Assembly (NCBI GenBank): GCA_023362775.1
Contig: JALMGJ010000002.1
Location: 58,367,914-58,431,913, forward strand
Direction of reading: 5' to 3'
DNA from: Charina bottae
Taxonomy: Eukaryota; Chordata; Lepidosauria; Squamata; Charinaidae
DNA length: 64,000 nucleotides
The position numbers and the translations under genes were made by a program. The notes under the pieces are model-generated. The model was not told the DNA's origin. It did no database searches and worked only from the letters and a program-made list of their open reading frames with translations. Shown piece by piece: positions 1-11,549 of this stretch (positions are counted from its first letter, which is position 1; every line of letters starts with the position of its first letter).

Positions 1-222
1 GCTCACATGGAATATTGTATCTGTTCTGAAGGCAGTTTGTTTGTGTGGTCTTCTCCAGGCTATTTTTTCTTTGCATCACCTTTCTTGTTTCTTGCCTGGG
101 GAAAGGATTAGTGTTAGATTACCTTTAATGCAGCTTCAGCTCTACTGGTCTCTGGTTTCTCAGGTGCTTCAGTGGGCCCCATTAAAGGCAGCAAGGCTTC
201 TAGGCTCTCCCTCTTTTTATTC
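1..222. other. Intron, nothing recognised
   Basis: Unique-looking sequence. Short ORFs here have no recognisable similarity or codon bias. Confidence 0.5.
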
Positions 223-344
223 CTAAACAGATTTACAATAAAAATATTTCACATGAGAATTGTGGGTGAGTAATATCATCTGCTGCAGACTGGATCTGAC
301 CAAAGAAGGTACAACCTGGGGCTGTGCAGTAGTTTTGGGGCTGA

Positions 345-545
345 AGGCTGCCAATTTAATGGCTGTTGTGGGTCTTCTGGGCTGTGTGGCTATGTTCTGG
401 AAGTTGTGGTTCTGTCTTCTGTCTATGCTCCTGCCCTCTGAAGATGCCGGCCACAGATGCTGGCAAAACGTTAGGAACCACAACTTCCAGAACACAGCCA
501 CACAGCCCGGAAGACCCACAACAGCCATAGAACTCTGGCCGTGAA
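345..545. mobile_element. Penelope-like inverted pair, family 2
   Basis: Arms 361-414 and about 475-528 are near-perfect reverse complements (about 54 bp) separated by a loop of roughly 60 bp that holds a hammerhead-like core. The layout matches the 5'-to-5' inverted Penelope-like copies elsewhere in the window, with 3' ends facing outward. The family assignment rests on the shared CTGAAGA...AAAC-GT core and this architecture, not on protein. A possible short target duplication (TGCCAAT) flanks it, but is not convincing. Confidence 0.55.
430..482 (+). ncRNA. Hammerhead-ribozyme-like motif, family 2 (degraded)
   Basis: CTGAAGA at 438-444, one extra T, then a stem GCCGGC/GCTGGC (446-451 with 459-464), AAAAC and GTT, then AGG at 473-475 able to pair with CCT at 435-437 as stem I. 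The invariant GAAA has become AAAA, so this copy is probably inactive. Confidence 0.4.
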
Positions 546-571
546 AGCCTTCGACAATACATTGCCAATAA

Positions 572-700
572 TTTACTTTACTTTACTTTACTTTACTTTA
601 CTTTACTTTACTTTACTTTACTTTACTTTACTTTACTTTACTTTACTTTACTTTACTTTACTTTACTTTACTTTACTTTACTTTACTTTACTTTACTTAA
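572..700. repeat. (CTTTA)n microsatellite
   Basis: About 25 uninterrupted copies of a 5-bp unit. Confidence 0.97.
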
Positions 701-919
701 ATTAATTTAAATTAATTTTTAATTTCAGTTGCTATGATGACTCCTCTGTATTTTGCAATTTCCTTCCCTGTCAAATGAAAATGATAAATCAGTAGCAACT
801 TTTTGGAAGAGCCCTGCAGACTTCACCCAAGCCTATGGACCGGGTTGGGCACTCCTGCTTTAGCCTATCAATTCACAAACCATAATATACTTGACAACAT
901 TTAAAATGTCACAGAACTC

Positions 920-986
920 TTTGTTTTCTTTTGTTTTCTTTTGTTTTCTTTTGTTTTCTTTTGTTTTCTTTTGTTTTGTTTTGTTT
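920..986. repeat. (TTTTGTTTTC)n repeat
   Basis: About six copies of a 10-bp unit ending in (TTTTG)n. Confidence 0.95.
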
Positions 987-1053
987 CAAGTTGAAGTACA
1001 TCCCTTTGTTGAATTATACATTTTGTATATCTCCCCCTCTTGGATTGATTCCT

Positions 1054-3318
1054 TTTTTTAATATAAATTTTATTGAATTTTGAAATACATATTAAAAGTC
1101 AGAACAAGAAATAAAGAAAGAAATACAAAGTAAGAAAAAAGTAAAAGAAAAGTGAAGTCAAGAAAAATAATAAACAAAAGAAATATAGAAAATAGATGGC
1201 CTCCAATCTGTCTTTGGTCTTTAAGTACAATATTTGCTTTAAATGTTGGTCTTTCATACAATACATAGGAACTTTTCTTTGTCATATACACTTCAATTTC
1301 TATAGTCCAATCTTCTGATCTTCATGTAGGTTTCATCTTTCTAGCAATTCTCCAATAGTCCATCTGTAGTTTCAACTCCTTGAAGTAATATCAATGTAAA
1401 TGTTCTTAACTGCATCAATTTAACATTTTTTATTCACTCTTTCCATTTTTACATCCATATTTATATCCTTGATAGAATCCAATTAGTCTTAAAACATATA
1501 TATAACAAGTAAAGGCCTTATTTTGTATCAACAGTATTTTATATTTTATTTTGATTCTAATAAAATAAAATATATTCTATTCATACATATCCATAAAAAT
1601 AACCCTAGTTTAAACTTAGTCTATATTTAGACTATAATTATACCATATTCTACATCTTCCTACATATTTACCTATTTAACAAATTTTTATAGCTACCTAT
1701 TCCCCTAATACATAACCTAACAACAATTCTCAATAATATTCATACTAGTAATTATAAAAATAAGTCATCCTGTAATAGTATAAATTCTAATTCCAACTCA
1801 ACATCCCATCCTTCATGTATCTCCCTAAATTTTTTTTCTAGTTTTCATATACTCTATAACATCAATTTATATTTATATCACTAATTTTATAACCTTTTAT
1901 CTTACGATTAAAATATCACATTTTTATACATCCATACAGTTTCTCATATTAATTTTTAACATTTAATATTCCCAACAATTATATTACTAGTTAGAACTTG
2001 ATTTATTTAGTACATTTACAAACTCAGTATCCAGTTAAAATCCATGGTTTCAATACCTTTATATCCCACATAATGTTAAGTCTCCTCTTCAAGTTATGCC
2101 AAAATCATAATATGTAGCCTGTTTTGTTCTGTGTCTCGTGCAGAATGTCACAATGTTTTCTTGACCTTTCCCCATATTTCACAATCTATCAAATTGCATG
2201 TTCAGTCTTTTTCCTTGCCTCAACTGCCACAATATGTTTATACCAAAATTATACTGTGTAGCCTGTTTTGTTATCTGTCTCATGTAGTGTGAGAATGTTT
2301 TTTTGAACCAATGTGTTTGAAATCCCCCTTTCCTGTTTCTCTTCTATCTCAAATTTTTTTTCTTCTACTTCTATTTCTATCTTTTGTTCCTGATCTTGCA
2401 AAAATAAAATTTCCAGTGATTTCTTAATTTACGAAAGAGCTTCACAAATCTCCCCCTTAAGTTCTTGAATTGCTGTTAAAGTTGCTGTTAAAAAAGCAAC
2501 TTCCCCACCCCCTCTTTGTTCTCAGGCTGCAGCAGCGGCCGTTCTAGCCAAAACAAGTAAATAGTCAGCTGATCTGTTCGAGTGGAAAATTACCAGCAAA
2601 GTCCATTAAGTAAAAAGTTTTTTTAAAATAAAGGAAGAAAAATTTCGGTAATCAAAAATAAGCGAAAAAGGAGTATTTCAAACAGTTTATAAAAGGAGAA
2701 AGAGAAGATGAATTTCTACCATTATAAAAAGGAAAGAAAAATAAAAAAAAACAAATTCAATAGTTAATCCAGCAAAGTATATTCAAAAGATATTTAATAT
2801 AAACTCTTATACTTCCAAATGAGACAGAGTCCTCTGATAGGTTAGAAAGAAAAAAAAGGAAAAAAAATGCAAACATTACTATGCTTCAAATATAAAATCC
2901 GTTATATTTCCACCATAATTGTTATAGCAAAGAAAGCACAAAATTTGCCAACATTTTGTGCAAAGTCCAAAGATAGACCTTAGATGATAAAACAATCTAA
3001 TCTAAAATAAAATAAAATAAAGTGGTCTAAAAGCTGGCTTCTAGCTCTAACTTACGATTCCCTGGAAGAGCTTGATGTTTCTCAGGTCGTTTCACTGTCT
3101 CCAACCCCCCTGCTCTCTCCGTGGCAGAAAACTACAAAAAAAGCAGGAGGGGGCAATTCCAATGACCCCGTGAGTAATCTTCTGGTTCTCCCCTCTCCAG
3201 GGAGAAAACTTCAGTGGTCTTATAATTTCTATAGACCACTGCAAACAGGGAAAAGCTAGCCAGGTCTTCAGCACTCTGAAAAATCTGACTTGTTGAGCTG
3301 CCAGTCCGGCTCGGAGTG
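1054..3318 (-). mobile_element. Internally deleted L1-like LINE with 18-bp TSD
   Basis: A perfect 18-bp direct repeat (CCTCTTGGATTGATTCCT) lies at 1036-1053 and 3319-3336. On the minus strand the element ends in a poly-A tract (T run at 1053-1059) after an AT-rich tail whose wording resembles the L1 3' end at 20270-20500. The 5' end is at 3318. Around 2330-2510 the minus strand reads a charged, coiled-coil-like stretch (VAFLTATLTAIQELKGEI) resembling an L1 ORF1 N-terminus. No ORF2 (endonuclease, RT) is present in the 2265 bp, so most of a full-length element was deleted before or during insertion. The L1 call is moderate; the TSD-bounded retroposition is clear. Confidence 0.65.
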
Positions 3319-3336
3319 CCTCTTGGATTGATTCCT

Positions 3337-4180
3337 ATGCTTCTTCCATGCAGAAAATTTGCACAAAGCTGGTTTCCTTTTTTTTTTAACATCATAAGGC
3401 TGTAACCCTATACTCACTCACTTGGGAGAAAGTCTTATTTAATAGAAATTATTTCTGCACAGTCATGTCTAAAATTCCCCTTCAAATCAAGCTCTGCTCC
3501 TGGTGAATATAGAGATATCTTGATTTTTTCCCCACCTTGGTGGCAAAATGGAAGATTTTTTCCCCCCAACTACCCAGTCTAGTTAATAGCTCTGGATTTC
3601 TTGATAGTCCCTCATTCAAGCACAAATCAAGTCCAACCCTACTTTTTTTGATATCATCCAAGGTGAGCTTATATAGGATTTCCTTAACACTGTTTGTGCA
3701 CATGACTGGATTCTCGAAATGACTCACTCTTTTGATGGAGTACTTTGGATGGAAAAAAGAGTTTCATTCCACACAGAATATATGAATTGTCTGCTGGATC
3801 TAACCAAACCTCTTATTAGTTCAACAATGTGTTTTTCGTAACAGCTAACCAGTCTCAGATACTCATACACCTCTCTCCTACTATTGTTCCCCTGCAAATG
3901 GAAGTAAGATTGAAACTAAGTTACACCATCCCCTTAATTTTAAACCCATACAAGCTAGTTTCATGAAGAAAATCTATCTAACAACTTGATGGCACATAAT
4001 CAATCAATCAATCAATCAACAATCTAGTTGCCATCATCATGTCTTGCAGTAAAAAAAATCCACAAATTAATTATGCACTTTAGATAGAAATGTTTTCTTT
4101 TGTCTGCTCAACATTTCCTTCCAATCAGTTTCCTAGTATTTTGAGAGAGAGAGGAAAAACATTTCCCTGTTGACTTCTCT
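3337..4180. other. Intron, nothing recognised
   Basis: Contains a short (AATC)n run near 4000-4018; otherwise no feature recognised. Confidence 0.5.
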
Positions 4181-4690
4181 CATGCCTTGCATCATTTTAT
4201 ATATCTTCATTATGTTTCCTCTCAAACACTCTTTTTCTCAGCTAGAGTCCCAAACTTTCCAATTTTTTTCTCACGCTTGAGTTGCTGTTCATTTTCATTG
4301 TCCTCTTCTGCACTTTTTCCAGAGCTGTTGTATCCTTTTTCAAATGTAGCAACCAGAATTGTAGCAAATATTTCAAATACAGATATACCAGAAAATGTGT
4401 ATAAGGACATTACAGTGTTGGCTCTTTGATTCATAATCTCTTTCCTAATGATCACTAGTATGGAATGTACCTTCTTCACATCTGCTGCATATCTTCATAG
4501 AATTACCCACTATGACCCTTTTATTTGGTAAGTTATAGACAGTTCATGCTGTAACTCTGTGTTACAGCACAGAGTTAGAGGGTGGGGGTGGGTTTTCCCC
4601 CAAGTTCCATCACTTTCCACTTGTTTAAATTAAACCATATTTGCCATTTGCTTGACCATTCAGCCACTTTAAAGAGATCTTTCTCAGGCT
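4180..4690. mobile_element. Old CR1/L3-like LINE fragment
   Basis: Around 4290-4450 the order 'tgcactttttccag', 'caaatgtagcaaccagaatt' and the following text resembles the well-known CR1/L3 3' region. It is strongly diverged, has no usable ORF, and its borders are approximate. Confidence 0.45.
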
Positions 4691-4699
4691 ATTCACAAT

Positions 4700-5003
4700 A
4701 ACTTTATTATTACTATTATTGGTCGCACAGTCAGCCAGATGATTTTAGACTGGATCTGGCATTTGTATCCATGTATCAAGTCCTTCCCAGGGACCTGGGA
4801 TAGGCAGATGTTGTTGTTCAATGATGTTAAATGTATCACTACAGGATGTAAGTTGTTCCAAGTAAAGCTGCCTTTTGCAATTGACTGGTGGTGCCGATGG
4901 TGTTCAGATATTTTGGAATTGCACCCAAGGCACCTATGACTATTGGTACTATCTTTGCTTTCTTTTGCTACAGTTGCTTTACTTTTATTTGAAGATCTTT
5001 GTA
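4700..5003 (-). mobile_element. R4/Dong-type LINE 3' end
   Basis: The minus strand reads KIVPIVIGALGAIPKYL, then TSQLQKAALLGT, the C-terminus typical of restriction-like-endonuclease LINEs of the R4/Dong group. Stops follow and the copy is old. The 3' end abuts a TTATTATTA tract at about 4700 (a TAA-type tail on the minus strand), and the 5' break abuts a (GAT)n run. Compare 36600-36830 and 52061-53042. Confidence 0.65.
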
Positions 5004-5028
5004 GATGATGATGATGATGATGATGATC
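5003..5028. repeat. (GAT)n microsatellite
   Basis: About eight GAT units at the 5' break of the R4-like fragment. Confidence 0.9.
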
Positions 5029-5039
5029 TGCTGACTTGG

Positions 5040-5285
5040 CCAGTTTACTCCTAAATTAAGATAATTTTTGAACACATTAAAAAGACCAGTCCCAAAACAG
5101 AACATTGAGGGTCTCCATTTCTTACTGCCTGTTTATTCCTTTGCTTTTTGCTTTTTACTTCCCTTTGTTTTAGTACTATAGCAATCCATAAAAGAACAGC
5201 TCTTCTTACACCACGATTGCTAACTTTACTCAAGAGCCTATGACAAGGAACTTTGTCAAGGCTTTTTTAAAGTCTAAATTCAAGA
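5040..5285 (-). mobile_element. CR1/L2-group LINE RT fragment
   Basis: The minus strand reads HRLLSKVSNRGVRRAVLLW and further on GDPQCSVLGLVFLMC, corresponding to the RT blocks around 'VPQGSVLGPLLFN' in CR1/L2-group LINEs. Frame is disturbed and it is short. Confidence 0.55.
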
Positions 5286-5609
5286 GGGGCATCTCCATAC
5301 TTAAAACACTTGCATGAATCAAGCACCCAATATATTTTATAAGCATCTAAAAATAATTTATTTTAAATTGTTATATTAAAATCTACAGTTGGGAAATTGT
5401 GTTGCAGCAGTGCTATTTATGGCTAATTAGTCTCATTTAAAAGTTTTAAGGAAAGATAAACATGCAGCTGGGAATATAATTGCAGTTGAGGATTATGGGC
5501 TTCCTTTCAGGTGTTGTAAATCACTGATAATTCCCCAACAGTAGATGCAAAAGATGTTTAAAGATGCAAAAAAGAGAAAGGTAACCTATATAAGGACTAA
5601 GGGTGAGGA

Positions 5610-6690
5610 TGAGGTGACTGGATGTGCTCTATCACCTGGAAGGGGAGTAGTGAGGGTGGGAGGAACCGACAGGTAAAAGAGAGGACAGGCAGTTCCATCA
5701 AGGTCATGATGCAGGAAGAGGGAGATGTGGTGGGAAGCCAAGGACTGGCCTCTCAGGTGGATGGTGGGGGCCAGTGGTTAAGACCTGTCCTGGCCTCCAG
5801 CCCTCAGAATTCATCCCTGAGGTCATGTCTTCAGATTTTTTATGGCCTTGGGCTTTGTTACTGAATGCCAAATTGTTATGTAATATGACCATGATTTAAT
5901 TGTGGGTAAGGCAATCAACCTGGCATGTAAAACTGAGGCCTGGGTGGGGCTGAAGGAGAGAGTTCTCTTCTTGGAGATACACCCACCTGGGTTGTATGTT
6001 TCATGCAAGCCACAAGCCCAGGACAGGGGTGGGGGGTGGGGGGGAGGCAGTTTTCATCCACAGGAACAATGGTTTTCAGAGGCTGTGAGCTTCAGACAAC
6101 TGGGTTTGAGACCCTCTGGTTGAAACTGGGCTCTAGGGAGGAGTTGGGTTTCTTCCTGCAATACTGGACTCCCTTCTTGTCTCTTCTAACAGATTTGTGA
6201 TTTTTTTTGGTGAAGTTCCTTCCTGAGATCTTTGTCTCTCTTGGCTTTGACTTCTCTTCTCAGCAATTTACACTTTCTGTTCTGACATCCAGTTTCATTT
6301 ATTTTGAAATAATATTTATTTATTTATTCCATCACCAGGTTAGCAGTTGTGTCTTCAAAGCTTTTAATTTTGAGGGAATTTCAACTTGCTGCTAGATGGC
6401 ATGGAGTCTGGGGCAATTCATGGCCACCATGGAAACCATGGGCCTGATCCAAGTTTTTGAGAGCTTGACACACACCGGAGGCCACACATCAGACCTGGTT
6501 TTTGTCTTGTAACAGTTGCAAAATGATCCAACGGTGGAAGGTATCACCATCTTCACTTATCCAGTCTTGAAGTTGCAGGTTTCGGGAATGCACATGAAAG
6601 AGGGCTGAAGTGGGTGAAAGAAGAAAGACTTGTCCTGTGGATGAAAACTTGAATTTCAATCTGTCTGATTGCGTGCTTACTTCAGAAACA
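5610..6690 (+). mobile_element. Degraded CR1/L2-group LINE, endonuclease part
   Basis: The + strand around 5905-6080 reads NLACKTEAWVGL and later QAQDRGGGWG. These align to 'DLACITETWLGPEGG' and 'CQGRGGGVAV' of the better-preserved copy at 46324-51925. Near 6440-6510 it reads THTGGHTSDLVFVL, the end of the APE-type endonuclease. Frameshifts and deletions are frequent. Confidence 0.6.
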
Positions 6691-7331
6691 CTCGTTTCCA
6701 AATTGTATCAAAGCTGTTCTTGTGATAATATAATAAAGACAGAAAAAACTCCAGCCCCTAGGGATGCAACAATCCATTTTATGTAACATCAGTTTGTTCC
6801 AGGATGCAAATCTGATACACATTTGGAACAAAAGATTATGTTGGATAGTGTAGATACATTTCACTCTGGATTTTCTTTCCAGCATCTGTAGAAAATACAG
6901 CATCAAAATTCAGTATCTAAATCAAGCTATAATAATACCACCTCTTCTGTTAATACCTCTGCTTCTATAAATAAGGAAGGATGGAACATTTATCAAGCAT
7001 GGGGCCAAATCAGTAGCACTTTCCTTCTATTTTGAACAGCAAGCAATGTCAGAGATGGATTATCCTCATCATCATATGCAGAGTATGCTTCTATAGTCAC
7101 TAGAATTTCTCCAAGAAGGTCTAGAATAATTCCTCCTCAAGAGATTCATCAATTATTTGTTATCTCTACATTTATTAAAACTCATTGATAAGCCTATTTT
7201 CATTCAAAATAGTTTGTTCAATATTTAGCTGTTGATAATACTCAACCATTCAAGAGAGTGCAATCTTACATAAATAGTTTTGCTTTAACCGTGTCTGGTC
7301 CTACATTTACTAATGTCTTGTGTTCATTTAG
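6691..7331. other. Intron before the first visible exon
   Basis: I searched for the exon encoding the first half of Ig3 and found none. The pyrimidine tract and AG at 7330-7331 belong to the exon at 7332. Confidence 0.5.
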
Positions 7332-7510
7332 TCCTGTTCCCAGTATCACTTGGAAGAGATCTGATGGCATCCCATTGGCCAGAAAAATCAGTACATCCAC
7401 GGGAATCCTTGAAATCCCAGATTTTCAACAGGAAGATGAAGCTACTTATGAATGTATTGCAAGAAATGTACAGGGAAGGAATATTGCACGAGGCCAACTG
7501 TTTACATATG
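7332..7510 (+). CDS. CNTN6: Contactin exon: second half of Ig domain 3
   Basis: The acceptor is AG at 7330-7331 and the donor is gtgagc from 7511. The 179-nt exon holds the last base of one codon, 59 full codons and the first base of the next. The peptide starts PVPSITWKRSDG and contains the Ig tryptophan (ITWKR), the contactin signature ILEIPDFQQED, and the tyrosine-corner cysteine in YECIARN, ending ARGQLFTY. The missing partial first codon fits the conserved Asn of the contactin GNPVP motif. The open frame continues past the donor without a stop, but the peptide loses family similarity exactly at the GT. Contactin identity is very likely; the paralogue is less certain. Confidence 0.93.
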
Positions 7511-8267
7511 GTGAGCAAATTGATTTGGTTGCAGTCAGAATACTAGTGCTATTTGGGGAAAATATTTCAATGTTTAGTTCTCACAGGATATTATCAAGAG
7601 TGAAAATATTTGAACTCATTAAAATTATTGGAGAGTTGAAACTTAAAATCCATTTTAGAATTCAGTGAATATACTGTAAGATACTGTACATCAATGGAGA
7701 TTAGACAAATAAAGGTTAATATAAAGAGGTAAACTCAGCACAAACTATCTGAATTTGCCACTCTGAACAAGTAGCACTAAATATCATGGCTGAATTCTCA
7801 CTTCACTCTAAATCATAGTTTGTTTAGTAATGACTTATTGAATATACTGCAACTGACTAGGTACACAGAAGATGTGAAAACATAAAACAATAGCTGAGTT
7901 TATGCAATACACTAAACCAAAAAGAAGTAAGACATGATTTGATTGGCATAATGTGTCAACACTTGCAATATTTCAGTGTTCAATAGTTCAGGCTAGGATA
8001 AATGGATCAGAGCCAGAATGATGAGTGAATTGGATGCACTGGATTGGGAAAAGGACAGAATTGTTAGGTGAGACATAGGGGGAAAAATCTATTTTTATAT
8101 TCTACTTGTGGACTTTCATATACAAATTGCCTCCTTAAAATGTATGTGGCCAGAGTTCTTTTAATAGATTTTAATGTCAATTTATGATTTTGACTGGTTA
8201 CATTGCTAAAACTTTGGGACAACATACACTCAAAATAGTAACAATAACTTTCTCTTTGTTGCTACAG

Positions 8268-8404
8268 CTGTTCCAGAGTGGAACAAAAGCATTGAGAATG
8301 CACAACTCTCTCTTTATGAAACTTTAGTTTGGGAATGTGAAGCAACTGGTAAACCAAAACCTTCATATAGTTGGTTTAAAAATGGTAAACCACTTTTATC
8401 AGAG
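8268..8404 (+). CDS. CNTN6: Contactin exon: first half of Ig domain 4
   Basis: The acceptor is gctacag ending at 8267 and the donor is gtaaga from 8405. The 137-nt exon begins with two bases that complete an Ala codon with the preceding exon, then 45 codons: VPEWNKSIENAQLSLYETL, then WECEATGKPKPSYSW and FKNGKPLLSE. WEC holds the B-strand cysteine and YSW the core tryptophan of Ig4. The exon is too short and stop-bounded to show as a long ORF and was found by matching the contactin pattern downstream of the Ig3 exon. NKS is a possible N-glycosylation site. It ends on a codon boundary, which matches the next exon. Confidence 0.93.
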
Positions 8405-8779
8405 GTAAGATGTTTATTAGATTTGGATTCTGTTGAACATCAGCACTTAACCCTATCTTTTCGATGCTTTTAGTTTTTGAAATAATACAGCTATAGTGCT
8501 AAATAAGATGAGATGCATCTCCATTCATTTGTTTGTTAAAATATATGTGTTAACTTTACCAGAGGCTCAACCCTTATTTTAGTTTTTTTTTAAATAAAAC
8601 CTACCATTATAAGGTGGCAAATAGTTACTCAATTTTAGTTAAGTGATCTTGGTTTTTTTGTTTTTGTTTTTTTTGGTGGTGGTGGTGGTGGTGAGCTAAG
8701 TAGCAAAAAAGACCATCAGGGTTTGCAAAGGTTTTTAAGCCATCAGCACGTATTACACTTGTGGTAATAAGTCTTCTAA

Positions 8780-9580
8780 GGGGTGCGGTGGCTCAGCAGG
8801 TTGTAGTGGCAACCTGCCGAAGACCTTTGTATTTCGACGAGTTAGGTGGCATGTTTTGATTTTCCTTCCCCACACCTAGGAGATTAGAGTTTATTTTGAG
8901 TTATACCGATGTTTAACTGGCTTGTTTTTATTTCTGCTTGGCATGGGAGGGGGAAGAGAAGAAGAATATACCCACTCCTCCAACAGCCCTCCAGAACATA
9001 TCTTTGTTGGAAGTGGGGGGAGAGAAAACCCCCAGCTTGTTAAGTTTAAGCATAAGTTCACTCCTCCAGCCACCCCTCTATTGGCTTGGAATGGGGGGGG
9101 GGGGGGATGATAAGGAATTTTTTATGCTTAGGCACTGGCTTATCTGATAGGTTCCCAGGCTCTGGGAATGATGTCATGTCAAGTTTCTTTACCCACTGGC
9201 ATGCTCATTATCTCTGGATCTAAAAGAACCAATTGTTCGAGCATCTGATCAAGGCTTGGGCACTTGGCAACACACGGGTAAGACGCCAGGCTTGTCGATC
9301 GGAAGATCGCAAGTTCGGAGGTTCGAATCCCTAGCCCTGCGTGTGGAGTGAGCTTCTGCACTAGCTCTAGCTCTTGCCAACCTAGCAATTCGAAAGCATG
9401 CAAATGCAAGTAGATTAATAGGTACCACTTCGGTGGGTAGGTAACAGCGTTCCGCATGTGTCATGTGGCCACATGACCATGGAAGCATCTTCGAACAACG
9501 CTGGCTCTTTGGCTAACAAACGGAGATGAGCACCGGCCCCTAGAGTTGGACACGACTGCACACATGTCAGGGGGAACCTT
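8780..9580 (+). mobile_element. Sauria-type tRNA SINE with internal extra segment
   Basis: A perfect 15-bp direct repeat (TAATAAGTCTTCTAA) lies at 8765-8779 and 9581-9595. The head GGGGTGCGGTGGCTCAG (8780-8796) resumes near 9276 with TAAGACGCC and a textbook pol III B box GGTTCGAATCC at 9320-9330. Then comes the Sauria SINE body (GCCAACCTAGCAATTCGAAA) and a 3' tail ending near GGGGGAACCTTTA, with the BovB-like phrase 'gttggacacgactg'. The 479 bp between 8797 and 9275 are not part of the SINE and hold G-runs and two CACTCCTCCA-like blocks. This family is confined to squamates. Confidence 0.85.
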
Positions 9581-9595
9581 TAATAAGTCTTCTAA

Positions 9596-11419
9596 TATAA
9601 TTATGCACTATATGAAAAAGTAAGGGTCATGTAGCGCATCTCCACTGTAGCACAACCAAGACAGATTCTCCTGTAAGTGTCTTCATGATAAATATGAATT
9701 TCTGCATGAAGAAGGCTTTTATACATTGCCATATAGAGGCTTCTATGCTATCCTGAATTCCTGAAAAGATGGAGTTCTGGACTTTATGGAAACTTCACCT
9801 CTATTCCACTCAATGCATGGATTCCTGGATAAATAACTATGTGTGATCCATTGTATTAGGGGTGAGGTTATGCAGTGCCCTATCCATATTTTGAAGCCTA
9901 AAGTTAAGTGTCTAAAGAGGAATATACTCTTGAATCTATAACAAATCAGTTTCTCTGGGTGATCCCAAGTTTTAGCATTATATGAATGTATGATCAATCT
10001 CTTATCATCTTTTCCTGGAGCTTAAAGATCAATTATCAGTAACAGTATAATAAAATATTTATTATAGATTTATTATGCATCTACTTTTGTCAGTTCAGAT
10101 CATCCTGAACCTGTTAATTTGCCTATTGTTTTTATTTGTGCATATTTATTCACCAAATTGCTTATTTAGCTGGAAAAAAAATCAACTGACAAAGACTGGG
10201 AGGTTGAGTGTCATATGACATGAAATACCATAATTAAATGTTTTGCTGTGTCTATGTGTGAGAGACACAAATAGAGGGGGAGACATTCTAAGGACATTCT
10301 AAGCTTAGAGGTAGAATAAAGCATGGAGAAGATATTTAGTAAATAGCCTTTTCTCTAACAGTAAAAACTACTGGAGTGATGTTAATTAGTTTTTCTGTAG
10401 CAGCCATGCAACCTGAGGGAGTGTTCTCATCAAAACGTTAAGCTAAGCAAAATTGGAATGGGTCAGTTCTAAGGGGATAAATCTCTAAAGGATATCCGGA
10501 ATACTAAGCAAATTATTTTTTAAAAATGCCTTGATGATACTATTGCAGTATCTTCAGGAAGCATATGACAATTTCATGCAATTGACTTTGTCTTAAATAA
10601 TTATACATTTACTCATAATGCATACACCCAGAATTAGAACCCATATAATGATCACCAAGAGATCTTGCACATGAAATCTAGTCTCATTCATTGAATGGAA
10701 AGGGATAGGTGAAGAATATTAATAGGGAGAAGGCGCTAGGTCTGTCTTTTACCTTTAGCCAGCAATTCCTACTGGCTATTCAGTAAAGCATTTGAAATAC
10801 TGTAGGTGTCTATGAGACATTCATCTGTATGTGCTGAATGCCCATTATTAGGAACCCTGTGTGATGGCATGGTGTTTCTACATGTATAAAGACTTCTGTA
10901 TGAAGTCACAGGGAGCATAATCCCATTGCCCTATCTATGCATTGGATATAAATGTGACATGTGAATTAATTTGCCTATTGTATGATAATACATGCATTTC
11001 AAATTTGATTATTCTATTTCTGTCACTGTAGACTGTGCAAAATTATAAATTATAAAATCGTAAAATGTAAAACCATTACATTATCTTGCCTAGAAGGTAT
11101 TACATTTGTTTAAAAGCAATGTTTGTGGAGAAAATATAGAACAAGGAATTACTATTTAGTTATGTAAAATTATGAATATGTCTCACAAGAGGTTGGGAAA
11201 TTTGAAATGCAGCTTCCTTCCCATTCAAGCAGAGTCCATTTCTTCTCTTCCCATTTTAAACATGGATTTATTTTATTTATTTATATGGCTGCCCATCTTA
11301 CATACAAACTCTGGGCTGCTAACAACAACCCCCAAATATTATATAATAAAAGCTCTGTCAACAACAATGCAGACATTGGAGTTATTTGCTTATGTACTGT
11401 TTTTTTCTTACCTTTGAAG
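9596..11419. other. Intron, nothing recognised
   Basis: AT-rich, no element or exon recognised apart from the acceptor of the exon at 11420. Confidence 0.5.
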
Positions 11420-11549
11420 GAAAGAATTCAAATTGAAAATGGCACTCTTACTATAAGTATGCTGAACATTTCGGATTCTGGTCTCTACCAGTGTGTTGCA
11501 GAAAACAAATATGACTCCATTTATTCCAATGCTGAGTTAAGAGTCATGG
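11420..11549 (+). CDS. CNTN6: Contactin exon: second half of Ig domain 4
   Basis: The acceptor is ttgaag ending at 11419 and the donor is gtacgt from 11550. The 130-nt exon starts in phase 0 and encodes 43 codons plus one base: [20 protein letters not shown], then [20 protein letters not shown] and RVM. DSGLYQC is the tyrosine-corner motif, whose cysteine pairs with the one in the preceding exon. NGT and NIS are possible glycosylation sites. The Asp in ENKYDS sits where contactins usually have Gly or another small residue. The last base joins the next exon to make the Ala of the conserved ASAPDF linker between Ig4 and Ig5. Confidence 0.93.

Noticed and set aside
571..700. CRISPR-like regular repeats
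   Set aside because: A simple 5-bp microsatellite without spacers, in a eukaryotic intron.
9285..9335. Possible tRNA gene (B-box-like GGTTCGAATCC)
   Set aside because: Part of the Sauria SINE; no acceptor stem or anticodon arm can be folded.
11207..11419. Open frame upstream of the exon at 11420
   Set aside because: Continuous with the exon by chance; contactin similarity begins exactly at the AG at 11418-11419.
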